Origin: a virus
Reading direction: 5' to 3' (one strand)
IMG/VR virus record: IMGVR_UViG_3300036820_000646
Location: 1 to 52,214 of that record
Length of the DNA stretch: 52,214 nt
Made by a program: the position numbers and the translations under genes. The notes under the pieces are model-generated. The model saw only the letters and a program-made list of their open reading frames with translations. It was not told where the DNA came from and did not search any database. Shown here in pieces: positions 41,398 through 49,701 of the stretch; position 1 is the stretch's first letter; the number at the start of each line of letters is the position of its first letter.

Positions 41398-43254
41398 TTA
41401 TCTCGAAACGGCAGTCCTTGAAAGGATCTTGATCCGCTCAACCACTAGTTCAGCGAGGATTTTTGACGACAGAACCCGCTCGTTGTATCGCTTGTTGACC
41501 TGTTGGACGATCTCCCAGTCCCCGCCCATGAGAATCTCAAGGACCGAGGACTTCCCAAAAAGGACGTCGGTCATCCGCTCGTCGATCGTGCCCTTCGCGA
41601 TCATCAATTTGCAAAAGACCCATTCCGCCATTTGGCCGATGCGGTCCTGTCGGTCCCCCGCTTGGATCATGTTGGCCGGAGTCCAGTCGATCTCAACGAA
41701 GAGCGACTTGTACGAACGGGTGAGCGTGATGCCGACGCCGGCGGCAATGATCGATCCAATAAGCAACGGCACACGACCGGCTTGGAACTCGTCCTCGATT
41801 AGGGTGCGCTTCTTCGTCGAGACTGTGCCGTCGATGATCTTCGGCTCGAAGCCTTGTGTCTTCGCGGCTTCATTCATGGCTTCAATGACCGAGTGGTGGT
41901 GGGCCCAGACAATCAGTGGCTCGGGCCATGTGCCATCTTCGTTCTGAGGGTGCTGCGCAAAGTGTCGGGCGATGATGCGCGCCGCGGCAGGAACCTTGGC
42001 CAGTCCCGCCGCCTGACGAAGTCGAGACGTGATGTCCCCGCGGCCAAACGACCAATCGCCCACCTCATCGCCATCCGGCGACTCCTTATCGTTCGATGGG
42101 AATCGACCATTCTCCTCTTGAAACTCGATGAGCCATTCGTCTATTGAGGTGTACACCTCGCTGAGACTCTCTTCGTACGCTTCGGTGTTGATGTCGACTG
42201 TCTGAGGCTTCCACTTCTTCTTACTGACCTTGGTTCGACGGACCCATACTTGCTCGTCGAGGATCTCGCGTAACTCATGGAGACGGCTCTTGTTCGGCTT
42301 CCAGCCGTACATCGTCTTGCGCATGAAGCGAGCTCGGTAGTCGGTGAATGATCCAAAGAGGGGTTCGAGTTTGCCCGAGATATCGAGTTGTGCTGCGAGC
42401 TCAAGCGGTGTCGCCATAGCGGCCGTACCGCTCGCCGGTACGGCCTTCGTGCAGTAGCGGCTGAGCCGGCGCAGCACGCGGGCCTGCTTGGACGAGAAGG
42501 TCCTTGAGTTGTGCGACTCGTCGTAGATGAGCAAGGTTGGCTGCCATGACTCAAGCAACAGTTCGAGGTCGTATCGATTCGCCACGAGTGACGAGCTCGT
42601 GATGACGACTCCTGTCTCGGGAAGATCGGGAACCTTGCCCGTGGGCTTAATGATTGCAACCGAACCTCCGACCGCGGCCGGGAGCCCGGATTTCACCGCC
42701 GAGCGGGCCCAGTGCTCCATTACCCCAGGAGGGCACGTCACGAGCGTGCGCCGGGACTGGAGGAGTGCCGCGGTGCACAGCGACGTAGTTGTCTTGCCGA
42801 GACCAGGATCGTCGGCGAGGAAGTTCTTGCCGAGCGCAAGATCCCGCGCGCCTTCGCTCTGCATCTTGTAGGGCTCGGTCGTCACGTTGTAGCCAAACCA
42901 GTCAGGAACTTCGTCGAGCGGGTCGGGCAGCGGCTCGAGCACTGGTGCGGGTTTGGCGAAGTCACTTGGCCGAGCGGGAGTGCCGTCAATGTTCGCCACC
43001 TTGAATCCCGCCTGTCGTAACCATCCGCGCGGAATGTCTGCGACGTCGGGGACGATCCACCTCTTTATCTCTCCGTCCCAGTGACAGCCGGGGAGTTCTT
43101 TCACCCAATCGATCATCGGAACGCCAGTCCTCGGGTGTTTTGATCCGATGGCGAACTTGAGAGCCACACTCACGAAGTCGTCGTCGCCAACGAGCAGAGT
43201 CCCGGTACCGACTTGCGGCACCTCGTCGACAAAGAGGGTGGATTGCTTATCCAT
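41398..43254 (-). CDS. SNF2-family helicase
   Basis: This is 618 residues. An N-terminal domain with FAIGSKHPRTGVPMIDWVKEL and HWDGEIKRWIVP (about 34-68) recalls the HARP-like domain of SMARCAL1-type annealing helicases. Motor motifs: Walker A LADDPGLGKTTTS (about 146-158), Ia TLVTCPPGVMEHWA, Walker B YDESHNS (244-250), motif III ASGTAA, and motif VI QAGDRQDRIGQ in the C-terminal RecA lobe. SMARCAL1/ZRANB3-like enzymes rewind or reverse stalled forks. It fits the replication set. It starts 42 bp after the DinG-like gene stops. Confidence 0.9.
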   Translation of the reverse strand: MDKQSTLFVDEVPQVGTGTLLVGDDDFVSVALKFAIGSKHPRTGVPMIDWVKELPGCHWDGEIKRWIVPDVADIPRGWLRQAGFKVANIDGTPARPSDFAKPAPVLEPLPDPLDEVPDWFGYNVTTEPYKMQSEGARDLALGKNFLADDPGLGKTTTSLCTAALLQSRRTLVTCPPGVMEHWARSAVKSGLPAAVGGSVAIIKPTGKVPDLPETGVVITSSSLVANRYDLELLLESWQPTLLIYDESHNSRTFSSKQARVLRRLSRYCTKAVPASGTAAMATPLELAAQLDISGKLEPLFGSFTDYRARFMRKTMYGWKPNKSRLHELREILDEQVWVRRTKVSKKKWKPQTVDINTEAYEESLSEVYTSIDEWLIEFQEENGRFPSNDKESPDGDEVGDWSFGRGDITSRLRQAAGLAKVPAAARIIARHFAQHPQNEDGTWPEPLIVWAHHHSVIEAMNEAAKTQGFEPKIIDGTVSTKKRTLIEDEFQAGRVPLLIGSIIAAGVGITLTRSYKSLFVEIDWTPANMIQAGDRQDRIGQMAEWVFCKLMIAKGTIDERMTDVLFGKSSVLEILMGGDWEIVQQVNKRYNERVLSSKILAELVVERIKILSRTAVSR

Positions 43255-43296
43255 CGCTAGGTTCGTACCCCGATCCCGAAATTCCGGTCCCGGTTG

Positions 43297-46200
43297 CTAC
43301 GACTCGGCGGGAACATTGACGAGAAACTTGGTGAAATCAATGCCCTTCGCGCGCTCCTCGTGTGGTTCTGATTCCGCGGCACGCTCGTGCGCCCAACGGT
43401 TGTCGAGCCACGTCGTGGCCTCTGTGGGATCAGAGATCTTCCGAGCAAAGCGGCGCAGCGATTCCATCAATGTCTCTCGCGTCGGTGCGGGATAGGCGAT
43501 CTTCGAGGACTTGATGAGCCGTGGATCGAGCACTGCACACATACCCGAGTCATTCACCGAACGAATGAGGCGACCCGCGGCCTGTTCGAGCAAGAGGCTT
43601 GCGTCCGCGACATAAACCAACCGGTCCGCAGCCCAACGGTCGAGCTCGAGGCGCTCCTGGACCCAAGTCACCCGCGCATCATCAACGGGATTCCCTGCCG
43701 ACCTCGGGATTCGGTCAATGACCACAAGTGAGCAGGTGGCTCCCGGAGCATCCACACCCGTCATCAGACTTCGCGTGCCGACGAGTACTGAACCCACGTC
43801 GGCGCGCCACATGGTGACTATCTGCTTGGTCGTGCCCGCGTCCCACTGCGAATGGACGGTGATCTCCGGATGTGCGAGACGTAATGCATCCGCGTAGCGC
43901 TTACCAGCCGCTGTTGTTGCCGAGAGCACCAGTGCGGACCCGCCATTGGCGGACACTAGGTCTACGATCATCGTCGTCGCCCAGTCCACATGACGAGACG
44001 TATCAAAGCGACGCCGTCCTTTATCGGTGACGCACACTTTGTCGAGATCATCCCCCACCAACTTCGGGATGAATAGCGCGGAGTTCGCGAATGCCACCTC
44101 GAACGGGCTGGCGTACTTCTTCAGCCGGGCACTAACACCGAGTTCGATCACCATTGGCTGAGGGAGAGTCGCGGAAACGACAACAACTGAGAGCGGCATC
44201 ACCTCACCGGCCTCATCCTTCATGGCGCCATACAGGTTGGCTCGCAACAGCGGGGCCACATCGACGGGAGAAAGCCGTAACGCTGCGCCCGTGATTCCTT
44301 CGAGTCCGGTGATCGGGCGAAACGAACGACCCTCGAGTTCGATCCAGCGGGCGACATTGTGAGCGTCTCTGGCCATCGAGGAGATCGCTTCGCGAAGGAC
44401 CACAGCCTTTGACTGAGCCCGACGACGAGAACGAATCTCTCCGATGACGACCGACGCTTCCGGTTTAGGAATGAGACTCCGCGCTCCTTCGAGCCACACC
44501 AAGAGGTCTTCAGAGAGCTGACTTTCCAGAGCCTCGTCTTCTGGCTTAAGCGTCAACTCCTCTTTGCCGTTCAATCTCCTTGAGAGGTATGTATCGAGGC
44601 GTCGCATAACGTCGAGGCCGCTGGTGCGTAAGAACCGGGTCTTGCCAGGATTTCCTGAGTGAAGGTGTTCGATCGAACGCAGGAGATCAAAGAGGCGACT
44701 CGCATTGACCGATGTGCTGCCTTGTGAGCGCACCGTGTTCGCCAGGCCGTGTGATTCGTCGATTACTAGGTTGGCGAAAGTACCGAGTCTCTTGTTGCCG
44801 ATGACCACGGCGGCGCCCATCGCCGTCTGAATTGCGAGCAATGCATGGTTGGTTACAACGATGTCAGAGGTCGCCGCGGTCTCGCGTGCGATCGAGGGAA
44901 GACACACTGCGCCAAAGGGACAGTGGTCTGCTCCCGGACATTCATCGGTAGTGATCGAGATCTTGTTCCATTGCTCGTCAGTTGTGCCGATTGGGAAGTC
45001 AGATCGGTCTCCCGACTCGCCAAAGAGGTGAGTGTTGATGGCGGCAACCACTACGTCTCCCCCGGTCAAGTACGCGTCCTTCTGGATCAGTGTCTTGACT
45101 TCGTCGAGCGCTTCAAGTGGGTCGCCGCTTGGCACCTGCTGTGGCCGAATGAGTAGCTCGTTCGCTTGGTGATACGTCTCGGCGGCGCAGACGTAGTTGG
45201 ACCAGCCTTTGAGCAGTGAGAACGTTGGCCGAACTCCCTTGACGCGTTCGATGGCTTCGACCACGACCGGAAGGTCCTTCTCTACGAGTTGACTTTGCAG
45301 GTTGAGTGACTCAGTCGCGATGACCGTCCGAGCCTTGCGGTCGGCCGCCATGAGGGCCGCGGGTATCGCATAGGCGAGCGAGTTGTGTGTCGGGATCATC
45401 GCTTTCCCCGCGAGATAGAGATGATTCGGCGACGAGACTTGGATGCAACGAACGGGACGGGTCTCTACTGGTCGGATATCGGTGACGTACCGGAAACTGG
45501 TGTTTGCTCCTGACGAAGGCTTTCCCTTCATTTGCATTGCCAGTTTCCGTTCGAAGCGGAACATTGGTTCGTTGGTGGAAAACGACATCCTCCAGCGAGT
45601 TCCGACCACGCGCATATTGCGGACGCCTTCCACCATTTCTGTTATTGTCGCTGGGCCTGTCCGGATGGTTGCTCGGATACCGAGCGATGAAATCAGCTCA
45701 TAAACGTCTTTCGCCAGCTTCTCGTTGCAAAGGTCGATGGCACACTTGCGACCGTTGGCGGTGCCGTCAGTGTCCATGATTCCTTGCAACAGCGCACGTC
45801 GCTGCTCGATGGAGGCTCGCAGGTAAAGGTTCGGAATGTACTTGTCGCCGAGAACACCCAATCGCCGCAGATGGAGAGCGAGCGGCTCGTTCCATCGGTT
45901 CACTCTGGAGCGGTCTTCCTTGGAGGGCCTCGTCTTCACGCACGTAACGCACGTTCGGTTTGCGCGCTCTCCCATGTTGGGAACGAAGTCATCGTGGCCG
46001 TAGGGGCAGAGATCTGGCCGCGGTTGGCGAAATGAAAGCATCCGCGAATCGTTCTTACGGACCGCAACGTCGATGTGATAACCAGTTCCACTTACGTTGT
46101 TCATCAACTCAGCGAAGTCCTCGGCACCCGACGTGACACTGCCGGCGCCAGATGAGCCATCACCGAGCCAGACGCCGAAGAGATACGGATCGATAGGGAG

Positions 46201-47010
46201 ATCCGCGATCTTGGTGTCGAGAGGTCCAGCGACGCGAATCGCGTGATTAAGAGCGTCTTTAACCGTGAGCGACGAACGCATTTGCGCAGTCGTCATCACC
46301 TCAAAGCCGGCTGGAGGCTTTTGCAGTAGAGAGCATCGACTTTCCGTCGCCGTGATGACCTCGTCTAAAGCGAGACGGACATCGAACAGCTCCCCATTTC
46401 CGAGTACACGGGGGTCGAGAGCCCTTCGCGCACGCAGTAGTGCATCTTGGACCTCGGGGTAGCGGTCTATGACCTCTTGGCGAGAAAACAGATAGCCGGA
46501 GTCCTCAATGCTCTTGCGAATCCTTTTCAGTTCGTTGACCTGATCTAGCCGACCGATTGAGTTGTATCGGTCACCTGCCTCAACCCTTCGGCGTTCAGCT
46601 TGCTTGAAACGAAGCGCACGCGTTGCAGTCGCCCACTGGTGGTCAGCATCCGCGACGATCGTGTTGCCGTCCGAGAAGGCGACTTCATAGCAAACTCGGT
46701 CGGTCATCACGTTGCTGATCCACGTCACCGTTGTCTCTGCGCCCGTCTCGTCGAAAACGACATCTCCAACCTTGATTTCGCCCATCGTCGTCCACCCTGA
46801 CGGCGTGGCGATCGGAGTGCTGAGGTCTAATGCCTTACCAACTCCTGTTGGAGCTTCGCCGGCTGCTTGGCCGCCAGACATGAACGCCTCGAGAACGTCG
46901 TGAGCCAGTTTCACCTGACCTGGACGTGGTTCGGCTTCGTCGACACCGGTCGTCAGGACCACGGCGCGCGCCAGAGCATTCTCAAGAGATTCGTGAAGCA
47001 GTTCTTCCAC
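43297..47010 (-). CDS. DinG/XPD-type helicase interrupted by a class 3 intein
   Basis: This is 1237 residues as encoded, about 753 after splicing, from GTG 47010 with AGGAAAAG upstream. The helicase has a Q motif (RPGQVKLAHDVLEAF), Walker A GEAPTGVGK/SLAYAIP split by the intein, a Cys set typical of the Fe-S domain (NYVCAAE, then TDECPGADHCPFGAVCLP), Walker B LVIDESHGLAN and motif VI EQAAGRLIRS. DinG/XPD enzymes are 5'-3' helicases that remove R-loops or unwind damaged DNA. Box B lies just upstream. It is operonic with the SNF2 helicase below; both probably serve replication or transfer of the element. Confidence 0.92.
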   Translation of the reverse strand: MEELLHESLENALARAVVLTTGVDEAEPRPGQVKLAHDVLEAFMSGGQAAGEAPTGVGKALDLSTPIATPSGWTTMGEIKVGDVVFDETGAETTVTWISNVMTDRVCYEVAFSDGNTIVADADHQWATATRALRFKQAERRRVEAGDRYNSIGRLDQVNELKRIRKSIEDSGYLFSRQEVIDRYPEVQDALLRARRALDPRVLGNGELFDVRLALDEVITATESRCSLLQKPPAGFEVMTTAQMRSSLTVKDALNHAIRVAGPLDTKIADLPIDPYLFGVWLGDGSSGAGSVTSGAEDFAELMNNVSGTGYHIDVAVRKNDSRMLSFRQPRPDLCPYGHDDFVPNMGERANRTCVTCVKTRPSKEDRSRVNRWNEPLALHLRRLGVLGDKYIPNLYLRASIEQRRALLQGIMDTDGTANGRKCAIDLCNEKLAKDVYELISSLGIRATIRTGPATITEMVEGVRNMRVVGTRWRMSFSTNEPMFRFERKLAMQMKGKPSSGANTSFRYVTDIRPVETRPVRCIQVSSPNHLYLAGKAMIPTHNSLAYAIPAALMAADRKARTVIATESLNLQSQLVEKDLPVVVEAIERVKGVRPTFSLLKGWSNYVCAAETYHQANELLIRPQQVPSGDPLEALDEVKTLIQKDAYLTGGDVVVAAINTHLFGESGDRSDFPIGTTDEQWNKISITTDECPGADHCPFGAVCLPSIARETAATSDIVVTNHALLAIQTAMGAAVVIGNKRLGTFANLVIDESHGLANTVRSQGSTSVNASRLFDLLRSIEHLHSGNPGKTRFLRTSGLDVMRRLDTYLSRRLNGKEELTLKPEDEALESQLSEDLLVWLEGARSLIPKPEASVVIGEIRSRRRAQSKAVVLREAISSMARDAHNVARWIELEGRSFRPITGLEGITGAALRLSPVDVAPLLRANLYGAMKDEAGEVMPLSVVVVSATLPQPMVIELGVSARLKKYASPFEVAFANSALFIPKLVGDDLDKVCVTDKGRRRFDTSRHVDWATTMIVDLVSANGGSALVLSATTAAGKRYADALRLAHPEITVHSQWDAGTTKQIVTMWRADVGSVLVGTRSLMTGVDAPGATCSLVVIDRIPRSAGNPVDDARVTWVQERLELDRWAADRLVYVADASLLLEQAAGRLIRSVNDSGMCAVLDPRLIKSSKIAYPAPTRETLMESLRRFARKISDPTEATTWLDNRWAHERAAESEPHEERAKGIDFTKFLVNVPAES
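45382..46833 (-). other. Intein 2 (class 3, 484 aa, with zinc-finger-containing endonuclease)
   Basis: Residues 60-543 of the DinG-like protein. The first residue is Ala (ALDLSTPIATPSGWTT), so the usual C1/S1 nucleophile is absent. The class 3 'WCT' set is present: Trp126 in block B (ADADHQWAT), Cys522 in block F (VRCIQVSSPNHLYLAG) and Thr541 in block G (MIPTHN), with Asn543 and Ser+1. LAGLIDADG-like motifs are LFGVWLGDGSS and LLQGIMDTDGT. Between them lies a CPYGH...CVTC zinc-finger-like insert (335-357). It is inserted in the P-loop, between GK and S. Confidence 0.9.
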
Positions 47011-47017
47011 GCTTTTC

Positions 47018-47041
47018 CTATGGTTCGGACTGGCAATCAGT
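47018..47041 (-). promoter_or_regulatory. Box B copy upstream of the DinG-like helicase
   Basis: Minus strand ACTGA-N14-CATAG, ending 7 bases before GTG 47010. It fills most of the 36-bp gap after the YdjM-like gene. Confidence 0.65.
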
Positions 47042-47046
47042 CCCGA

Positions 47047-47874
47047 CTATCGGAGGCTCGTGACCTTTTGGGTTGGCAGTCGAAGGTGGGTCGGATTGTG
47101 GATATGGAGCCAGGAGAAGAGGTTGATGTGCTTCAGATTTGCCGACATGACGGGAGCTATGTGGTGACTTCCCGGCACCACGATCAACTTGAGGGCCATC
47201 CAGATCAACAAGATTCCCATCACTCCCCCGATAAGTGACTCTCGCGCCGAGCCTGTGTGGCCAACGATCGGAACTGCAATGCGGACTCGCTGCAACGGTT
47301 GAATTCCCGGCAGCCACAACCAAGGGACTCCCTCGACCGTCAGTGAGTCGCCGATCATGTGCCAGATGCACCCCCCGGCAGTCGCGAGCATCAGCCACCC
47401 GAGTGACGGTGTGCCCGCACCAATGACGTGAGTGTCGAGATGGCGAGCCCATTCGCCAGAACCGAACGCGAGCGCCAGCGTCGCGAGACCAACAAGTGGA
47501 GCGAATCTCAGCATCATCGGCAGAAGCATCCGAAAGACCAGAAGAAAACTTGCGGCGACCAGAATTGCCACGGCCAGTGGATTGAGAAATACGAGTCGAG
47601 TGAGGAGCAACATAACAGCTACAAAGAACAGACTGTGCGTCGCCTGACGGTGACCGCCCGCGAGCGATCTCGTCATCTCGGAGAAACTACGACTGATGGG
47701 CCCGAGCTTGCGAGAGACCGTGCTGCCAGGTTCGTCGATGTCGGGAAGTAATGCGAAAGCCGCGCTCGTGACGGTTCCGACGCCGAGCACCTGCCACGTT
47801 GGATCGTGCAGCACAATTGGCGCGACGATCAGAAACCCGAGTCCTCCCATGAGTGCGTGATCGCGGCCGAGCAT
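47047..47874 (-). CDS. YdjM-like membrane-bound hydrolase
   Basis: This is 275 residues from ATG 47874 (LGRDHALMGGLG); ATG 47886 is a four-codon-longer alternative. The sequence carries the YdjM/DUF457 hallmarks: N-terminal D-H (RDHALMG), LLPDIDEPGSTVSR (residues about 44-57), GGHRQATHSL (about 76-85) and 'GGCIWHMIGDSLTVEGVPWLWP' near 165. These Asp/His sets suggest a membrane metal-dependent hydrolase; five to seven transmembrane helices surround them. In other bacteria such genes are often SOS-controlled. It heads the transcription direction toward the DinG and SNF2 helicase genes. Confidence 0.85.
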   Translation of the reverse strand: MLGRDHALMGGLGFLIVAPIVLHDPTWQVLGVGTVTSAAFALLPDIDEPGSTVSRKLGPISRSFSEMTRSLAGGHRQATHSLFFVAVMLLLTRLVFLNPLAVAILVAASFLLVFRMLLPMMLRFAPLVGLATLALAFGSGEWARHLDTHVIGAGTPSLGWLMLATAGGCIWHMIGDSLTVEGVPWLWLPGIQPLQRVRIAVPIVGHTGSARESLIGGVMGILLIWMALKLIVVPGSHHIAPVMSANLKHINLFSWLHIHNPTHLRLPTQKVTSLR

Positions 47875-47881
47875 GACAGAG

Positions 47882-47891
47882 ACCATGCGGC
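47882..47891 (-). promoter_or_regulatory. Box C copy 6 (GCCGCATGGT)
   Basis: Preceded by ACCCATTC. CATGG ends 8 bases before ATG 47874. It overlaps the alternative ATG 47886. Confidence 0.45.
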
Positions 47892-48028
47892 GAATGGGTG
47901 CGGTCGACTCAGTGTGGGTTCATGTCGGCGACCCGTCGGCTCACGTTGAAGACCCGACCTCCAGAATTCTCGACTAGCGCGTTCGACCCTGTCTTTGTGC
48001 GGGAGTTCAAACAGTAGGATGGGCCTGG

Positions 48029-48807
48029 ATGCGAGAACCTGAAACGGCGCTCTTTGCAATTGCCTTCCTGAGCGAGTTAACGGCGGCAACGCTCGTTATG
48101 TTCGAGATTCGTGAAAACCGTAAACTCCGGTTCAAAATGCTCAGCCAGCCAGCTCCCCTGTCCGCTGTGCTGGACCAGATTGCGGGGGTCCAATCACACA
48201 GAACGACACACTAAAAGCAACCGCGAAGGTCTATAAGGACGGAGTACGCGCGCGAAGTGGTGAAATCTTCGTTTCGACAACGGGCCCCACCAAGAGGTTC
48301 CTCTGTGAGATCGACACATTTCCATACTCGCGCGACACCTGCCAGACACAGCTCCCGAAAGCTGGGTTGTGGCACATTGTCGCCCGTCTCACTTCAACGA
48401 TCTTCCCTCCGTGGCATTATGTGGCGACCGGTTCAATTTCGTTGAATGTCTTCTCTGATGTCTCGACCACAACACCGCCGACCAGTGATGCCCAGCCCAC
48501 CGCCCTGTCTCTCGTGTATGCCGACCTCGACATCGGTGAGGAGTACTACCCGACTGCTAGCGCCACCATTTCGGTGCCCGGTACCGACGCGCTCTCACCC
48601 GACGCCGGTTACGTAAACTTCTATGACGGCACCGGGGAACTTATCTGCACTGTCCCTGTCGGCTCCGACCCAACGGTCGATTGTTACGGTCCAGGCTTCG
48701 CATCGCCGCCGCCTTTGCCCTTCAGCGCGGAATATACCGGGACGACAAACGGTTTTGACGATGGCTTCGGTTCGAGCTACGCACCTTCTTCGGCGACATA
48801 CAACTAA
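48029..48807 (+). pseudogene. Frameshifted small membrane/Ig-like surface protein
   Basis: Two overlapping frames. The first (48029-48214) begins with MREPETALFAIAFLSELTAATL, a plausible membrane segment. The second (open from 48124, stop at 48807) has no usable start and reads ITQNDTLKATAKVYKDGVRA, then an Ig-like domain with cysteines (FLCEIDTFPYSRDTC, LICTVPVGSDPTVDC). Adding one base to the GGGGG run at 48184-48188 joins them into one frame (AVLDQIAGGPITQN). So this is a gene with a one-base deletion, or a sequencing error in a homopolymer. Upstream, 47892-48028 shows no gene. Confidence 0.55.
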
Positions 48808-48913
48808 TCGAAGACCTAGGAATACGCTCTTCAGGCATTCGCTGTTGCTGGCACGAGCGATGACCTCTCTCGGTTTCAAAGGCGTTATGGGGACCCGTGA
48901 CAAACTGTCTCGA

Positions 48914-49605
48914 TTGTGCGGTCGCGTCGCCCTCTACAGTCCCCCGGCTCGGCTAGCAGCGTTCCTCAACGCGACGGCAGGACGGAGCCTCGACGATGAA
49001 GATCGGTCCTTTTGGACAGAAGGCCGTCCGAGTTGGAACGTGGGGCCACAACGTCAGCTCTACGGAGTTCACGAGTTTGACGGGACTCGCTTCCTCGAGC
49101 TCTATCGATGGGGTCTCGTCCCGAGCTGGGCAAAAGATCCCAAGATCGGCGGACGACTCTTCAATGCTCGAGGTGAGACCGTAGCCGAAATGCCTTCGCT
49201 CGGAACCCGTGCGTCATTCCCGTCGACGGTTTCTTTGAGTGGGGCCATCGGGTCGGGACCGTAAAGCAGCTGAACCACTTCACGCACGTCGACGGCAATC
49301 CTCTCCTCCTCGCCGGACTCTACGAGCGCTGGCACAACCCGGAGAACCGTGATGGCGTGGCGCTCACAACATGCACCATCATCACGACCACATTGAACGC
49401 AGATATGGACGAGATCCACGACCGGATGCCAGTCGTTCTCGAATTAGACGACGTCGAGACGAGGATCGAAACCAAAGAGCAACTCCTGCTGCGCCCGGCG
49501 CCAGATGGCACATTGGCCCGCCACACCGTGAATGCCGCGGTTGGTTCAGTACGAAACGATGTGCCAGAACTCATCGAACCCGCCGAGCCGCGATCGTTTA
49601 ACTAA
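48914..49605 (+). pseudogene. Frameshifted SRAP (YedK/HMCES-like) gene
   Basis: TTG 48914 is followed directly by TGC, giving the catalytic Cys2 of the SRAP family (CGRVALYSPPARL). The first frame continues with PSWNVGPQRQLYGV, YRWGLVPSWAKDPKIGGRLFNARGETVAEMPS and is then lost at about 49195. The family continues in the next frame: RNPCVIPVDGFFEWGHR, LLAGLYERWHN, ALTTCTIITTTLNADMDEIHDRMPVVLE. The join lacks the few residues usually found there (about FRxAxx), so a deletion of about 10 bases or a similar indel broke the gene. SRAP proteins crosslink abasic sites in single-stranded DNA. As it stands it is probably inactive. Confidence 0.75.
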
Positions 49606-49614
49606 CGATCGAAT

Positions 49615-49697
49615 TGGCTGAGGTGAACGGAATCGAACCGCCGCTTCCGGAATCCACCCCGTAACCCGACACGAGGGTAGAGGGCTTGTTAACCTCA
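49615..49697 (-). other. tRNA-3'-end-like sequence, possible attachment site
   Basis: Minus strand reads GGCGG-TTCGATT-CCGTT (a T arm with loop; G-U pairs allowed), then CACCTCA-G-CCA, exactly like a tRNA 3' end with encoded CCA. TGAGGTT at 49691-49697 can pair with 6 of 7 acceptor bases, giving a 79-80-nt unit. I cannot fold D and anticodon arms (A at position 8, no GG in the D loop), so this is probably a degraded tRNA or a tRNA-derived attachment site rather than a working tRNA gene. Confidence 0.4.
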
Positions 49698-49701
49698 ACG
49701 C

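Noticed and set aside
48257-48445. Short open frame overlapping the frameshifted surface gene
   Set aside because: Out of frame with the Ig-like reading, no ribosome site, arginine-rich composition typical of a shadow frame.
49615-49697. Functional tRNA gene
   Set aside because: Only T arm and acceptor are convincing; D and anticodon arms do not form and conserved bases are missing.
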